DNA of 64,000 nucleotides from JAJDNS01 sp963578825 (GTDB taxonomy: Bacteria > Acidobacteriota > Vicinamibacteria > Fen-336): assembly GCA_963578825.1 (NCBI GenBank), contig CAUZDW010000004.1, positions 95,948-159,947 of the forward strand, written 5' to 3'. The notes beneath the pieces were generated by a model. That model searched no databases and was not told the origin of the DNA. It saw nothing but the letters and a program-made list of their open reading frames with translations. Positions 24,508-33,603 of the stretch are shown here, piece after piece; within the stretch, counting starts at the first letter, position 1; each line of letters opens with the position of its first letter. The position numbers and the translations under genes were made by a program.

Positions 24508-25280
24508 GGCTGAAGGACAAGGTCGTCATCGTCACGGGCAGCAGCAGCGGCATTGGAGAGGCCATCGCCCGGCGCTGCGTGGCCGAAGGGGCCAGCGTCC
24601 TGGTCCACGGGCTCGAGCGGGACCTGGGAGAGAAAGTGGCGAGCTCTCTGGGGAAAGCGGCCGCTCTCCATGTCGACGACCTCGAGGACCCGGAGGCGGC
24701 GCCTCGGGTCATCCAGGCCGCGGTCGAGGCCTTCGGTCGGGTCGATGCCCTCGTCAACAACGCCGGACGCGTCCAGCGTGGAACGATCGAGACCACGGAC
24801 GCCGCGGCGTTCGACGAGGTCATCGCGGTCAACACCCGGGCCCCACTCCTCCTGATACGCGCGGCTCTGGCGGAGCTCGAGCGCACGAAGGGTGCGGTAC
24901 TCAACATCGGCAGCGTGAACGCGTACTGCGGCGAGCAGACGTTCGTCGCGTACAGCGCCAGCAAGGGCGCCCTCATGACCCTGACCCGCAACCTTGGGGA
25001 CACCTTGCACCGGGAGCGGGGCATCCGGGTCAACCAGATCAACCCCGACTGGGTGCTCACCGAAGGCGAGAAGGTCGTCCAGGAGCGCCACGGCCAGCCC
25101 GCCGACTGGTACGAGAGGGTCCCGAAGGAGTTCGCCCCGGCCGGCCGTCTCATCCTCCCGGAGGAGATCGCCGCGGCTGCCGTGTACTGGATCGGGGACG
25201 AGAGCCGGCCCTTCAGTGGCAGCGTGGTGGAGTTGGGCCAGTTCCCCCTCGTCGGTCGCAATCTCTCGAGGACCCCCTGA
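24504..25280 (+). CDS. Short-chain dehydrogenase/reductase
   Basis: A 258-residue SDR with the cofactor motif TGSSSGIGEAIA (residues 10-21), LVNNAG, the catalytic Ser in NIGSVNAY and the Tyr-Lys pair in YSASKGAL. It is of classical length. The NAD/NADP preference is not clear; the residue after the second beta strand (HGLERD) hints at NADP. It overlaps the preceding gene and lies two bases before the isomerase gene, so it belongs to the sugar operon and probably oxidises or reduces a sugar intermediate. Confidence 0.87.
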   Translation: MRLKDKVVIVTGSSSGIGEAIARRCVAEGASVLVHGLERDLGEKVASSLGKAAALHVDDLEDPEAAPRVIQAAVEAFGRVDALVNNAGRVQRGTIETTDAAAFDEVIAVNTRAPLLLIRAALAELERTKGAVLNIGSVNAYCGEQTFVAYSASKGALMTLTRNLGDTLHRERGIRVNQINPDWVLTEGEKVVQERHGQPADWYERVPKEFAPAGRLILPEEIAAAAVYWIGDESRPFSGSVVELGQFPLVGRNLSRTP

Positions 25281-25281
25281 C

Positions 25282-26169
25282 ATGCCCCGGCTCGCGGCGT
25301 TTCCCAAGGCCTGGATGCAGCCGCTCTGCGTCGACGGCTCGCTGTCCCTCGAGGCCTGGATCGAGATGGCGACCACCCTGGAGATCGACGGCCTGGAGTT
25401 CTACAGCGGCTTCCTCGATCTGCGCCAGTCCTCGGAGTGGGGGCGCCACCGGAAGCTGGCGGAGGATCGAGGGCTCAGCGTGCCGATGCTGTGCTGCTCT
25501 CCCGACTTCACCCATCCCGACGCCGAGCACCGGCGCCGGGAGGTCGAGAAGGAAAAGGTCTGGATCGAGATGGCCGCGGCGCTGGGTTGCAGCACCTGTC
25601 GCGTGCTCTCCGGCCAACGACGCCCCGAGGTGTCGCGGGACGAGGGGCTCGGCTACGCGTCCGGCTGTATCGAGGAGTGTCTGCCCAGTGCGGAGGCGGC
25701 CGGCATCACGCTGGTCATCGAGAACCACTACAAGGACGACTTCTGGCAGTACCCCGAGTTTGCCCAGGCCATGGACGTCTTCTGCGACCTGGTCGACAGG
25801 ATCGACTCGCCCCACTTCGGGGTCAACTACGATCCGAGCAACACGCTCCTCGCCGGCGAGGATCCGCTCGAGCTCCTGCGCCGCGTGCGCCACCGGGTCG
25901 TGAGCATGCATGCCTCGGACCGGTTTCTCGCCGAGGGCACGATCGAGGACCTGCGCCGGGAGGAGACCTCGGTGGGCTATGCGCGCCGATTGAGCCACGG
26001 AGAGATCGGCAAGGGGCTCAACGACTACGACGCCATCTTCGCCGAGCTCAAGGAGGCGGGTTTCGACGGGTGGATCAGCATCGAGGACGGCGTCGACGGG
26101 ATGGAGCAGATGAAACGCAGCGCCGACTTCCTGCGAAAGAAGATGCGGCGATTTTGGCCGGAACAGTGA
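25282..26169 (+). CDS. Sugar phosphate isomerase/epimerase-like TIM-barrel protein
   Basis: A 295-residue AP-endonuclease-2-like TIM barrel. It shows DGLEFYSGFLD, the metal ligands in VIENHYKDDF, GVNYDPSN, VSMHASDRF and SIEDGVDGM, the normal set for the xylose-isomerase-like epimerase family. ATG 25282 follows the SDR stop by one base. Such proteins isomerise or epimerise keto sugars and inositol derivatives; in this operon it likely acts on the product of one of the two dehydrogenases. Confidence 0.85.
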   Translation: MPRLAAFPKAWMQPLCVDGSLSLEAWIEMATTLEIDGLEFYSGFLDLRQSSEWGRHRKLAEDRGLSVPMLCCSPDFTHPDAEHRRREVEKEKVWIEMAAALGCSTCRVLSGQRRPEVSRDEGLGYASGCIEECLPSAEAAGITLVIENHYKDDFWQYPEFAQAMDVFCDLVDRIDSPHFGVNYDPSNTLLAGEDPLELLRRVRHRVVSMHASDRFLAEGTIEDLRREETSVGYARRLSHGEIGKGLNDYDAIFAELKEAGFDGWISIEDGVDGMEQMKRSADFLRKKMRRFWPEQ

Positions 26170-26179
26170 GGGGGCATAG

Positions 26180-27697
26180 ATGACCGAGGTATCGACGCGG
26201 CGGATCTTCCTGGCGAGCTTCATGACGCTCATAGCGGCGGGGGTGGGCTTCGCCGTGCGCGGCGGCATTCTCAGGGAGTGGGGCAACCAGTTCGGGTTCA
26301 CCCAACTCGAGCTGGGTACGATCACCGGAGGAGGACTGGTCGGCTTCGGCCTGGTCATCCTCGCCGCCAGCCTGATCACCGACCACGTGGGCTACAAGGC
26401 CCTCCTGGTCCTGGCGTTCGTGTTGCACGTCCTCTCGGCGGTCGTCACCCTCGCCGCGACACCGACGTTCAACACCCTCGGGCAGGAGGCCACCTACTGG
26501 TGTCTCTACGTGGGCATGTTCATGTTCGCGGTGGCGAACGGCCTCTGTGAGGCGGTCATCAATCCGCTGACGGCGACGCTCTACCCGAAGCAGAAGACGC
26601 ACTATCTCAACATCCTCCACGCGGGTTGGCCCGCGGGCCTCATCCTCGGCGGCCTCCTCGGCTATTTCAGCGTCGGGACGGTCCGGTGGGAGGTGCCGAT
26701 GGCGCTCTTCCTCGTCCCCGTCGTCTTCTACGGCGTGATGATCCTGGGTGTGCGGTTCCCGATCTCCGAAGCGCGAGCCGCCGGTGTGGGCTACGGCCAG
26801 ATGATCCGGCAGCTCGCCTCGCCCATCCTTCTCGTTCTGCTCCTCCTCCACGCTGGAGTGGGCTACGTCGAGCTGGGGACGGACAGCTGGATCACGAACA
26901 TCACCAACTCGATCCTGACCGGCCAGGGCTTCCTGCTCTTCGTCTACGCATCGAGCATCATGTTCGTCTTGCGCTTCTTTGCCGGACCCATCGTCGAGCG
27001 GATCAACCCGCTGGGGCTGCTCTTCTGCAGCGCCGTCGTTGCTTCCGTTGGCCTCTTCATGCTCGGGTCGGTCGAATCGGCAATCCTCGTGTGGATCGCG
27101 GTCACGGTGTACGGGCTCGGGAAGACGTTCTTCTGGCCCACCATGCTGGGCGTCGTGGGCGAGCGGTTCCCCCGGGGGGGCGCCGTCACGATGGGCGCCA
27201 TTGGCGGCATTGGCATGCTGAGCGCAGGGCTGCTCGGGGGGCCCGGCATCGGCTACAAGCAGGACTTCTACGCCTCCCGCTTCCTGCAGGAGGCGTCGAC
27301 GCCGACGTACGAGCGCTATGCTGCGCAGACCGAAAGTCGGTTCGGTCCCTTCCCGAAGATCAAGGGACTGGATGGCGCCAAGGTGGGGGTGCTGCTGGAG
27401 CCCAACGGAGCGGCGGAGCTGGAGCGGGCGGTTCAGCTTCTCGAGAAGCAGGGTCGCTCGGTCTCCGCCATCACGAACCTCGCCGAGTGGTGGCAGTCGA
27501 CGGGCCAGCCGAACGCCAGCGTCGACGAGAGTCCCGTCTCCGAGGCACGCATCTTCGGCGGCCGCATGGCGCTCAAATGGACCGCGGTGGTGCCCGCGCT
27601 TCTCGCCGTGGGCTACCTGATCCTCCTGCTCTACTTCCGCGCCCGGGGTGGCTATCGGCAGGTGGAGCTCAGCGAGGGTGGGGACTCCTCACAGTGA
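26180..27697 (+). CDS. Major facilitator superfamily permease with extended C-terminal loop
   Basis: A 505-residue transporter with about twelve hydrophobic helices. Helix 1 begins FLASFMTLIAAGVGFAVRGG and the centre has ANGLCEAVINPLTATLYP, patterns seen in sugar MFS carriers. Between about residues 355 and 455 lies a hydrophilic stretch (YERYAAQTESRFGPFPKI, GLDGAKVGVLLEPNG) before the last helix, longer than in most MFS proteins. GGGGC before ATG 26180 and an eleven-base gap place it last in the catabolic operon, so it probably imports the sugar handled by the enzymes upstream. Confidence 0.82.
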   Translation: MTEVSTRRIFLASFMTLIAAGVGFAVRGGILREWGNQFGFTQLELGTITGGGLVGFGLVILAASLITDHVGYKALLVLAFVLHVLSAVVTLAATPTFNTLGQEATYWCLYVGMFMFAVANGLCEAVINPLTATLYPKQKTHYLNILHAGWPAGLILGGLLGYFSVGTVRWEVPMALFLVPVVFYGVMILGVRFPISEARAAGVGYGQMIRQLASPILLVLLLLHAGVGYVELGTDSWITNITNSILTGQGFLLFVYASSIMFVLRFFAGPIVERINPLGLLFCSAVVASVGLFMLGSVESAILVWIAVTVYGLGKTFFWPTMLGVVGERFPRGGAVTMGAIGGIGMLSAGLLGGPGIGYKQDFYASRFLQEASTPTYERYAAQTESRFGPFPKIKGLDGAKVGVLLEPNGAAELERAVQLLEKQGRSVSAITNLAEWWQSTGQPNASVDESPVSEARIFGGRMALKWTAVVPALLAVGYLILLLYFRARGGYRQVELSEGGDSSQ

Positions 27698-27704
27698 CGG
27701 CGGC

Positions 27705-28651
27705 GTGAGGACCCGCCCGGCGATCGTCCTCCTGGCCCTGGGGCTCGCCGCGGGGTCCGCGGCCGCGCAGGAGCTCACCCCTCGCGGCCGCGGGGTCCGC
27801 GGCCGCGCAGGAGCTCACCCCTCGCGTGTACGCGCCTGCTCCCACCGGCGGCAACATCGTCGTGCTCAGCTTCGGCCGCTCGACGGGAGAGCTGCTCTTC
27901 GATCCCTCGCTGCCTTTCGACGACGTGAACGCCGGCATCAACTCCGGTTCGCTCCTGTATGGCCGCACCTTCGGGCTTTTCGGACGCTCGGCGAACGCGA
28001 TCGTCTCACTCCCGTACGTCTGGGGTGACATCAGCGGATTCGTCGAGGACGAGTTTCGCCAGATCACCCGGTCCAGTCTCGGCGACGTGCGCGGACAGCT
28101 CACCGTGAACATCCTCGGCGGGCCGGCGCTCACGCCCCGTGAGTTCGCCGCCGCCCGGCCGGACACCATCCTCGGGCTGAGCCTCGTCGTGGCAGCCCCC
28201 ACCGGGCAGTACGATCCGTCGAAGCTCATCAACATCGGATCCAATCGCTGGTCGCTGAGGCCCCAGGTGGGCGTGTCGAAGACGGTGGGGCCCTGGTACC
28301 TGGAGCTGTACGGAGGGGTGTGGTTCTTCGGCACCAACACGGACTTCTTCGGGGGCTCGGTGCGCGAGCAGGACCCCATCGGCTCGTTCCAGGCACCTGA
28401 GCTACACCTTCAAGCCCCGCCTGTGGCTGGCGGCCGACGCGACGTTCTACACCGGTGGGCGAACGACCCTGGACGGCAGGGTGAATGCGGACGTCCAGAG
28501 CAACTCACGCCTGGGGGTGACCCTGGCCCTGCCCCTGGGGCGCCGAGCCAACCCGAAGGTGGCCTGGGCCACCGGCTTCACCACTCGGATCGGCGCCGAT
28601 TTCGACACCCTTGGCGTGGCACTGCAGACGGCCTGGTTCGGGTGGCCGTGA
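27705..28651 (+). pseudogene. Outer-membrane beta-barrel transporter-like protein (MetA-pathway phenol-degradation type) broken by a 40-bp duplication and a frameshift
   Basis: GTG 27705 starts a signal peptide (RPAIVLLALGLAAGSAAAQELTPR). A perfect 40-base tandem duplication then throws the frame; with one copy removed it would read QELTPRVYAPAPTGGNIVV without interruption. The mature part has FGRSANAIVSLPYVWGD, LVVAAPTGQYDPSKLINIG and WSLRPQVGVSK, which match the phenol-degradation/outer-membrane family. Near 28385-28400 a second shift (one base missing) is needed to continue with SYTFKPRLWLAADATFYTGG to the end at 28651. Two independent lesions indicate a dead gene, although the tandem repeat alone could be a reversible switch. 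Confidence 0.7.
27747..27826 (+). repeat. Perfect 40-bp tandem duplication (two copies)
   Basis: Bases 27747-27786 and 27787-27826 are identical and each contains the GGTCCGCGGCCGCGCAGG core. Because 40 is not a multiple of three, the copy number decides whether the signal peptide is in frame with the mature protein. The unit is GC-rich and contains a CCGCGG and GCGGCCGC palindrome. Confidence 0.95.
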
Positions 28652-28736
28652 CGCCGCTTCAACGGAAGACTCGCGTGGCGCTCGCGCCTCTCTCGTGCGG
28701 CGGGAACCGACGGGGAGGTCCCGGGGTCAAAAAGGC

Positions 28737-29123
28737 ATGAAGCGCCTCTGGATCCTGTTCGGAGCCTTCGTGGTCACCGCCACCACTCTCGGCGTGGCCT
28801 TGATGCTGGGCACCTGGGCTTTCGAATACCACCGCCACTCCCAGCACGCGACGCGACTCGAGCGTGTCATGGAGCAGGAGCCGACGATGGCCCGGCTCAC
28901 CGAAGGCCTCGCGAACGAGGGGACCACGGTCCTGGCCGCACCCGAGACCGCCGAAGACCTTCAGGTCGCCATCGACACCCACGGTGGAGCGATCGTCGAG
29001 ACGATACGGCAAAAGGCACGACGCTGGCCACGCCTGCGCGTCTACCGCACGGCGGACATGATCTACTTCATCTTCTTCGACGACGACGACGTCATGCGCG
29101 ACTTCGCCTGCGTGGGCGCCTAG
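28737..29123 (+). CDS. Small membrane-anchored protein of unknown function
   Basis: A 128-residue protein from ATG 28737: short basic start (KRLWI), one hydrophobic helix at about residues 6-28, then a soluble domain (TARLTEGLANEG-like, LQVAIDTHGGAIVETIRQ, LRVYRTADMIYFIFFDDDDV). The C-terminal acidic cluster is distinctive. I do not recognise the family. It stands alone downstream of the broken outer-membrane gene. Confidence 0.6.
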   Translation: MKRLWILFGAFVVTATTLGVALMLGTWAFEYHRHSQHATRLERVMEQEPTMARLTEGLANEGTTVLAAPETAEDLQVAIDTHGGAIVETIRQKARRWPRLRVYRTADMIYFIFFDDDDVMRDFACVGA

Positions 29124-29130
29124 CGCCAAA

Positions 29131-29148
29131 ACCGTCATCCTGAGGAGC
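29131..29148 (-). repeat. Partial copy of a dispersed short repeat
   Basis: On the minus strand this reads GAGCTCCTCAGGATGACGG, close to the end of the longer copies at 50248-50292 and 60081-60122 (CTCCTCAGAATG). It lies between convergent genes. Confidence 0.4.
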
Positions 29149-29157
29149 TCTCCCTAC

Positions 29158-29460
29158 TCAGAAGGCCTTCTGTCGACGTCCAACGAACGGGAGGACGCGC
29201 GGCTCCGGCGCCGGCGGCAGGACCTCGTCGAGGATCCGGCGGAAGCGGGGCGCGAGGACGAGGTCGAAGACGTGAGCCTTGCCGGGGAAGAGCGCGAGGG
29301 CTCGGCGGCGAACGCCGGCCACGAGCGCTTCCGCTTCCTCCCTGCTCATGGGTTCCTGGCGCAGCACCGCGCAGGCCAGGTCGACGCCCATGCGCAGCTC
29401 CCGGGCGCGACGCCGCTCTTCGCTCAGGGCGGCAGGATCCGGCCCCTCGTCGTTCGTCAC
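29158..29460 (-). CDS. Hypothetical small protein
   Basis: A 100-residue charged, helical protein (EERRRARELRMGVDLACAVL, SREEAEALVAGVRRRALALF). The PGKAHVFDLVLAPRFRRILDE segment is well ordered and looks coding. No family recognised. It follows the next gene with 24 bases between, so they are probably co-transcribed. Confidence 0.5.
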   Translation of the reverse strand: MTNDEGPDPAALSEERRRARELRMGVDLACAVLRQEPMSREEAEALVAGVRRRALALFPGKAHVFDLVLAPRFRRILDEVLPPAPEPRVLPFVGRRQKAF

Positions 29461-29484
29461 CGCTACAACGAGTGTAGCAGTGTG

Positions 29485-30087
29485 TCAGTGACGGACGGTC
29501 TCGTCGGAGATGGCCGGACTGATGCCCTGCTCGGCGAGGAGCACCGCGGAGCGCCGGCTGCCTGTCTGCAGCCACCGCTCGTACAGCTTCACGAGCGACG
29601 CGGGTGTCGTGAGCATCGTCTTGTCCGACACCTCGGCCAGGAGATCTACGAACTCCCGAAAGCGTTCGGCCAATTCCGTGAAGACCCCAGTCGCCACGAC
29701 GGCCTCGCGCTCGTGGGCGAGGCCGAGCCGCGCGTAGGCGCCGCCGCCGAGCGTGGCGTAGTAGCGGAGATCACTCCCGCCGCGTGCGAGGCTGTCTCCG
29801 AAGAAGCCCGAGACGAAGAGCGCGGTGTCCGCGGTGGCCCGAAGAAGCTGCGAGCGCTCCTGGCCGGTGGCCTCGAGGGCGCGTGTGTAGAGAAGAGCCA
29901 GGGGTGTCTCGTCCAGGCCGGGCTCGCGACCCGGCATTCGTTCGCCGTGGACGAATGCGGCGAGGAGGTTCACGAGGTAGCATTCGGTAAAAGCGGACGT
30001 CGAGACGCGCTGGCGCTTCATGGCTTCGAGCAGCCGGTCGTGAAAAAATGCCGCCGCCGTCTCGTCATACACGATTCGCTCCGGCAT
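29485..30087 (-). CDS. Conserved-looking helical protein of unknown function
   Basis: A 200-residue protein from ATG 30087, which is preceded by GGGAGGAG. It is rich in helices: AAFFHDRLLEAMKRQ, FTECYLVNLLAAFVHGERM, LADTALFVSGFFGDSLARGG-like ATADTALFVSGFFGDSL, and YYATLGGGAYARLGLA. The pattern suggests a compact all-helical soluble protein. I do not recognise it. Longer starts to 30162 are possible but lack a ribosome site. Confidence 0.6.
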   Translation of the reverse strand: MPERIVYDETAAAFFHDRLLEAMKRQRVSTSAFTECYLVNLLAAFVHGERMPGREPGLDETPLALLYTRALEATGQERSQLLRATADTALFVSGFFGDSLARGGSDLRYYATLGGGAYARLGLAHEREAVVATGVFTELAERFREFVDLLAEVSDKTMLTTPASLVKLYERWLQTGSRRSAVLLAEQGISPAISDETVRH

Positions 30088-30274
30088 CAGCTCCTCCCAT
30101 CCCCCCGGTGGGCCTGCCATCAGACCCTCGTGACTACAGGAACTGTGCACAGCGACGTCCAATTGTCGTGATTGTGACGTAAGTGGCTATGCGGCAGCCG
30201 CTTAGCTGGCATTCATGCCGGATGGCGCGGTCCCGCTGGCCGCCCCGGGCTGTCACCTCCCGAGACAGGGTCGG

Positions 30275-30712
30275 TCAGTCCCGAGTCCAGTTCCGGCCCA
30301 TGAGGCGGCCGTGCTCGACCATCAGGCAGCGGTTCATCACGACCCTCAGGCCGGCCCTTTCCGCACGGCGGGCGCCGTCCTGATCGATGCACTGGAGCTG
30401 GGTCCAGGCGGCGCCCGCGCCGGAGGCGATGACGTCGTCGAACACTCCCGGCAGAAACTCGCTTCGCCGGAACACGTTCACGAGGTCGATCGGTGCGGGG
30501 ACGTCCCGGACCTTGCGAAAGACCTTCTGCCCCAGGATCTGCTCCTCCCTGGGATAGACCGGGACGATGTCGTAACCGGCCTCCTGCAGGTAGCTGGCGA
30601 CCCGGTGCGAGGCGCGGTGGGGCCTGGGCGAGAGCCCGATGACCGCGATCCTGCGGACTCGCTCGAGGAGCTTGCGGATCGTGTCGTCGTCGGGATTCTG
30701 GAAAGGTTGCAC
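30275..30712 (-). CDS. CoA-binding domain protein (YccU type)
   Basis: A 145-residue single Rossmann domain: IRKLLERVRRIAVIGLSPRP is the nucleotide-binding strand-loop, then RVASYLQEAGYDIVPVYPRE, DLVNVFRRSEFLPGVFDDVI, and VMNRCLMVEH at the end, all typical of YccU-like CoA-binding proteins. Its biochemical role is unknown. GTG 30712 overlaps the TAG of the transporter gene by one base, so it is translated from the same transcript. Confidence 0.85.
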   Translation of the reverse strand: MQPFQNPDDDTIRKLLERVRRIAVIGLSPRPHRASHRVASYLQEAGYDIVPVYPREEQILGQKVFRKVRDVPAPIDLVNVFRRSEFLPGVFDDVIASGAGAAWTQLQCIDQDGARRAERAGLRVVMNRCLMVEHGRLMGRNWTRD

Positions 30713-32238
30713 TAGAGCCTCATGACGGCGCCCGGACCGAGGGGAAGGTCGAGGAGCATCCACGCCACGAGGAGGATGGACCAGACGACGAGAAACGAGA
30801 TCGTGTAGGGCAGCATCGTGGCGACCACGGTGCCAATGCCGCTCTTCTTGTCGTACCTCTCGAAGAACGCCACTATCAGCGCGAAGTACGACATCATCGG
30901 CGCGATGATGTTCGTGGTGCTGTCTCCCACGCGATAGGCGGCCTGGGTCAGCTCGGGCGTGTAGCCCAACAGCATCAGCATCGGCACGAACACGGGCGCC
31001 ATCACAGCCCACTTCGCCGAGGCGCTTCCCATGAAGAGATTGATGAAGGCGGAGAACAGCACGAACCCGAGCATCAGCGGTATTCCGCCCAGTCCGGAGG
31101 CCTTCAGGGCTTCGGCGCCCTGGACCGCCACGATCAGGCCGAGCCTCGTCCAGTTGAAGTACGCCACGAACTGGGCGGCAAAGAAGACGAGGACCATGTA
31201 GCTGCCGAGGGTCGACATGGCCTTGCCCATCCCCCTCATCACGTCGGCGTCCGAGCGGATCGTGCCCGCGCCCACGCCGTACGCGATGCCCACCGCCGAG
31301 CCGCCTAGGAAGATGAAGGCGACGATTCCGGAGAGGAAGGGGGAGCGCAGAAGGCCTCCGGTCTCGGGGTTGCGCAGGAAGCCGTCGGCGGGAACCGTAC
31401 CCAGGAGCAGCAGCACGACGAAGGCGACCCCTGCCGCGAGGGCGAAGCGCAGCCCCCGGCGTTCGGCTCCATCGAGCTTCTCGAGGGCCTCCGCGCGGGC
31501 GTCTCCGGCGTAAGGTCCGAGCCGCGGCTCCACGACCCTCTCCGTCACCCACGTGCCCGTTGTGGTGATGAAGAACGTGGAGACCACCATGAAGTAGTAG
31601 TTGCAGGCAGGGTTCACCGAGTAGGCCGTGTCGACGATGCGAGCCGCCTCTTCGGTCAGTCCGGAGAGCAGGGGATCGACTGTGCCCAGCAGGAGATTGG
31701 CACTGTAGCCGCCCGACACCCCGGCAAAAGCCGCCGCCAGGCCTGCGATGGGGTTGCGGCCGGCGGCGAGAAAGATCATGCCCGACAGGGGCACGAGCAG
31801 CACGTAGCCGATCTCGCTCGCGGTGTTCGACAGCACGCCGGCGAACACGATGACGAACGTGAGGAGTCGCGGCGGCGCCGAGAGAACCAGCAGGCGCAGG
31901 CCCGAGCCGATGAAGCCACTGCCCTCCATGACACCGATCCCTAGCATGGCGACGAGCACAGTGCCGAGAGGGGCGAAGGAGGTGAAGTTCGTCACCATCC
32001 CGGTGAGGATCCGGTGCAGGCCTGTGACGCTCAGGAGGCTGACAGCAGGAATCGTCTCGCCGGTGCCAGGGTGAGTGACCTCCAGGCCGACCCATGCCGC
32101 GATTCCCGAGGCAACGATGACCGCCAGGGAGAGCAGCGCAAAAAGCGTCGCCGGGTGGGGGAGCAGGTTGCCCGCGTACTCGACGAAGCTCAGCAGGGCC
32201 GAGGGGGCGCGGCGCAGGCGTCCGAAGATGGGCTTCAT
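30712..32238 (-). CDS. AbgT family transporter (p-aminobenzoyl-glutamate type)
   Basis: A 508-residue polytopic membrane protein with the AbgT features VEYAGNLLPHPATLFALLS, GIGVMEGSGFIGSGLRLL, SNTASEIGYVLLVPLSG, and NLFMGSASAKWAVMAPVFVP with DSTTNIIAPMMSYF near the C-terminus. The family imports p-aminobenzoyl-glutamate or exports sulfonamide-like compounds. ATG 32238 is chosen because the family start resembles KPIFGRLRR; GTG 32274 is possible. Downstream is the CoA-binding gene. Confidence 0.88.
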   Translation of the reverse strand: MKPIFGRLRRAPSALLSFVEYAGNLLPHPATLFALLSLAVIVASGIAAWVGLEVTHPGTGETIPAVSLLSVTGLHRILTGMVTNFTSFAPLGTVLVAMLGIGVMEGSGFIGSGLRLLVLSAPPRLLTFVIVFAGVLSNTASEIGYVLLVPLSGMIFLAAGRNPIAGLAAAFAGVSGGYSANLLLGTVDPLLSGLTEEAARIVDTAYSVNPACNYYFMVVSTFFITTTGTWVTERVVEPRLGPYAGDARAEALEKLDGAERRGLRFALAAGVAFVVLLLLGTVPADGFLRNPETGGLLRSPFLSGIVAFIFLGGSAVGIAYGVGAGTIRSDADVMRGMGKAMSTLGSYMVLVFFAAQFVAYFNWTRLGLIVAVQGAEALKASGLGGIPLMLGFVLFSAFINLFMGSASAKWAVMAPVFVPMLMLLGYTPELTQAAYRVGDSTTNIIAPMMSYFALIVAFFERYDKKSGIGTVVATMLPYTISFLVVWSILLVAWMLLDLPLGPGAVMRL

Positions 32239-32412
32239 ATCGCTTGTCCGGGGAGCCGGGACCGGCGCATGCACGGTCTCGCCATCAAAACATAAGGGGC
32301 GAGTTTCCCCGGGACAAGTCGGGGCCCTCGTCGGACCTCGACCCGCGAGATAGGAGAGGCTGAGGGAAAGAGAGGAGAGGGCCGGCGGCGCGCTGCCGCC
32401 GACCCCTCTCGG

Positions 32413-33603
32413 TCAAGACCTGGAACGCCAGTCCGCGATGGCCTTCGCGGCTTCCTCCCGCCCGCCGAGGCCGAACGCGAGAGCCGCGGCGAGGGCGAGG
32501 CCCACGATCACCGCTCCGAAGGCGAGCGTCACGATCTCCGAGGCGAGTCCGGCGCGGAAGAGCGCCATCGCGCCGGTGAAGATCAGGATGGCGATGCGGG
32601 CGACGTTGCCCAGAAGGGCCGAGGATCCGTCGCCCGTGGGCGCGATGGCCCTGTAGGCGACCCGGCTCAGGAAGAGGCCCACGCCGAAGATCACGACGGC
32701 CACCACGATGTTGAAGAGGCCCGCGAGCAACTGCTCGGCGAGGCTGGAAACGGTCTCCAGCCCGAGGGTCTTGAACGCCTGCACCGCCCCCAGGAACAGG
32801 AGAACGGCCAGGATGACGTATCCCGCGACTGCCGATGCGGAACCCGCGCCGCTTCTGGCGCCGCCGACGCCGAGCCACTCCGGCAGATTGTCGAAGCCGA
32901 TGCTGGACAGGAGGCTGGTGGCCAGGCGCTGAACGATCCGCGCCACCACATAGAAGAGGGCGAAGATGATCAGAGCGCCGACGAGACTCGGCAGGAACCC
33001 GAGGATCTGGCCGACCATCTGCTTCACCGGACTCAGCCCCTCCATCCGCAACGCGTCGATGATCTGGGGCAGAAAGAGCAGCCAGATCAAGTAGTAGACC
33101 GCATCGGCGAGCGTCGAGGCCAGCGAGACTTTCGTCATCTCCTTGCCGGCCTTGTCGGAGAGCTTCTGGTCGAGCTGGAAGGCCCCGAGCAGGTTCCCCA
33201 CCACGACCCGCAACAGACTTGCCACGGCCCAGGCGATGACGGCCAGCACGCCAGCCGCGAGGACCTGGGGCAGGAAACCCACGATCTTCGTGACGAACGC
33301 GTTGATCGGCTCGGTGACGATGGTCAGCCCGAGGCTCTGAAAGACGGCCATCAGGACGAACAGCATGATCAGCCAGTAGACGAAACGCCCGACGCCGGCC
33401 TCGAGGGCCACGCCTGCCGCCTTGCCGCCGGTGATCTTTGCCGCGAGCTTGTTGTCGAGCTCGGTCTTGTCGAGCAGCTTCTTCGTGGCGATCGAGACGC
33501 CCTTGGCCACGATCCAGCCGACCACGAGGATGGCCAGGGCCTTCAGGCCCGGGAATCCGTACGTCGTGCCCAGCGCCATGAGCTGGTTCATGTCGAGATT
33601 CAT
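32413..33603 (-). CDS. Mechanosensitive-channel-like membrane protein with repeated TM helices
   Basis: A 396-residue membrane protein with repeated TM_helix units: GLKALAILVVGWIVAKGVS, FLPQVLAAGVLAVIAWAVA, FLPSLVGALIIFALFYVVA and FNIVVAVVIFGVGLFLSRV, each following a short amphipathic turn. This repeated pattern is typical of CmpX/small-conductance channel relatives that lack the full MscS beta domain. Likely role is membrane tension or ion leakage control. Separated from the AbgT gene by about 170 bases. Confidence 0.78.
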   Translation of the reverse strand: MNLDMNQLMALGTTYGFPGLKALAILVVGWIVAKGVSIATKKLLDKTELDNKLAAKITGGKAAGVALEAGVGRFVYWLIMLFVLMAVFQSLGLTIVTEPINAFVTKIVGFLPQVLAAGVLAVIAWAVASLLRVVVGNLLGAFQLDQKLSDKAGKEMTKVSLASTLADAVYYLIWLLFLPQIIDALRMEGLSPVKQMVGQILGFLPSLVGALIIFALFYVVARIVQRLATSLLSSIGFDNLPEWLGVGGARSGAGSASAVAGYVILAVLLFLGAVQAFKTLGLETVSSLAEQLLAGLFNIVVAVVIFGVGLFLSRVAYRAIAPTGDGSSALLGNVARIAILIFTGAMALFRAGLASEIVTLAFGAVIVGLALAAALAFGLGGREEAAKAIADWRSRS

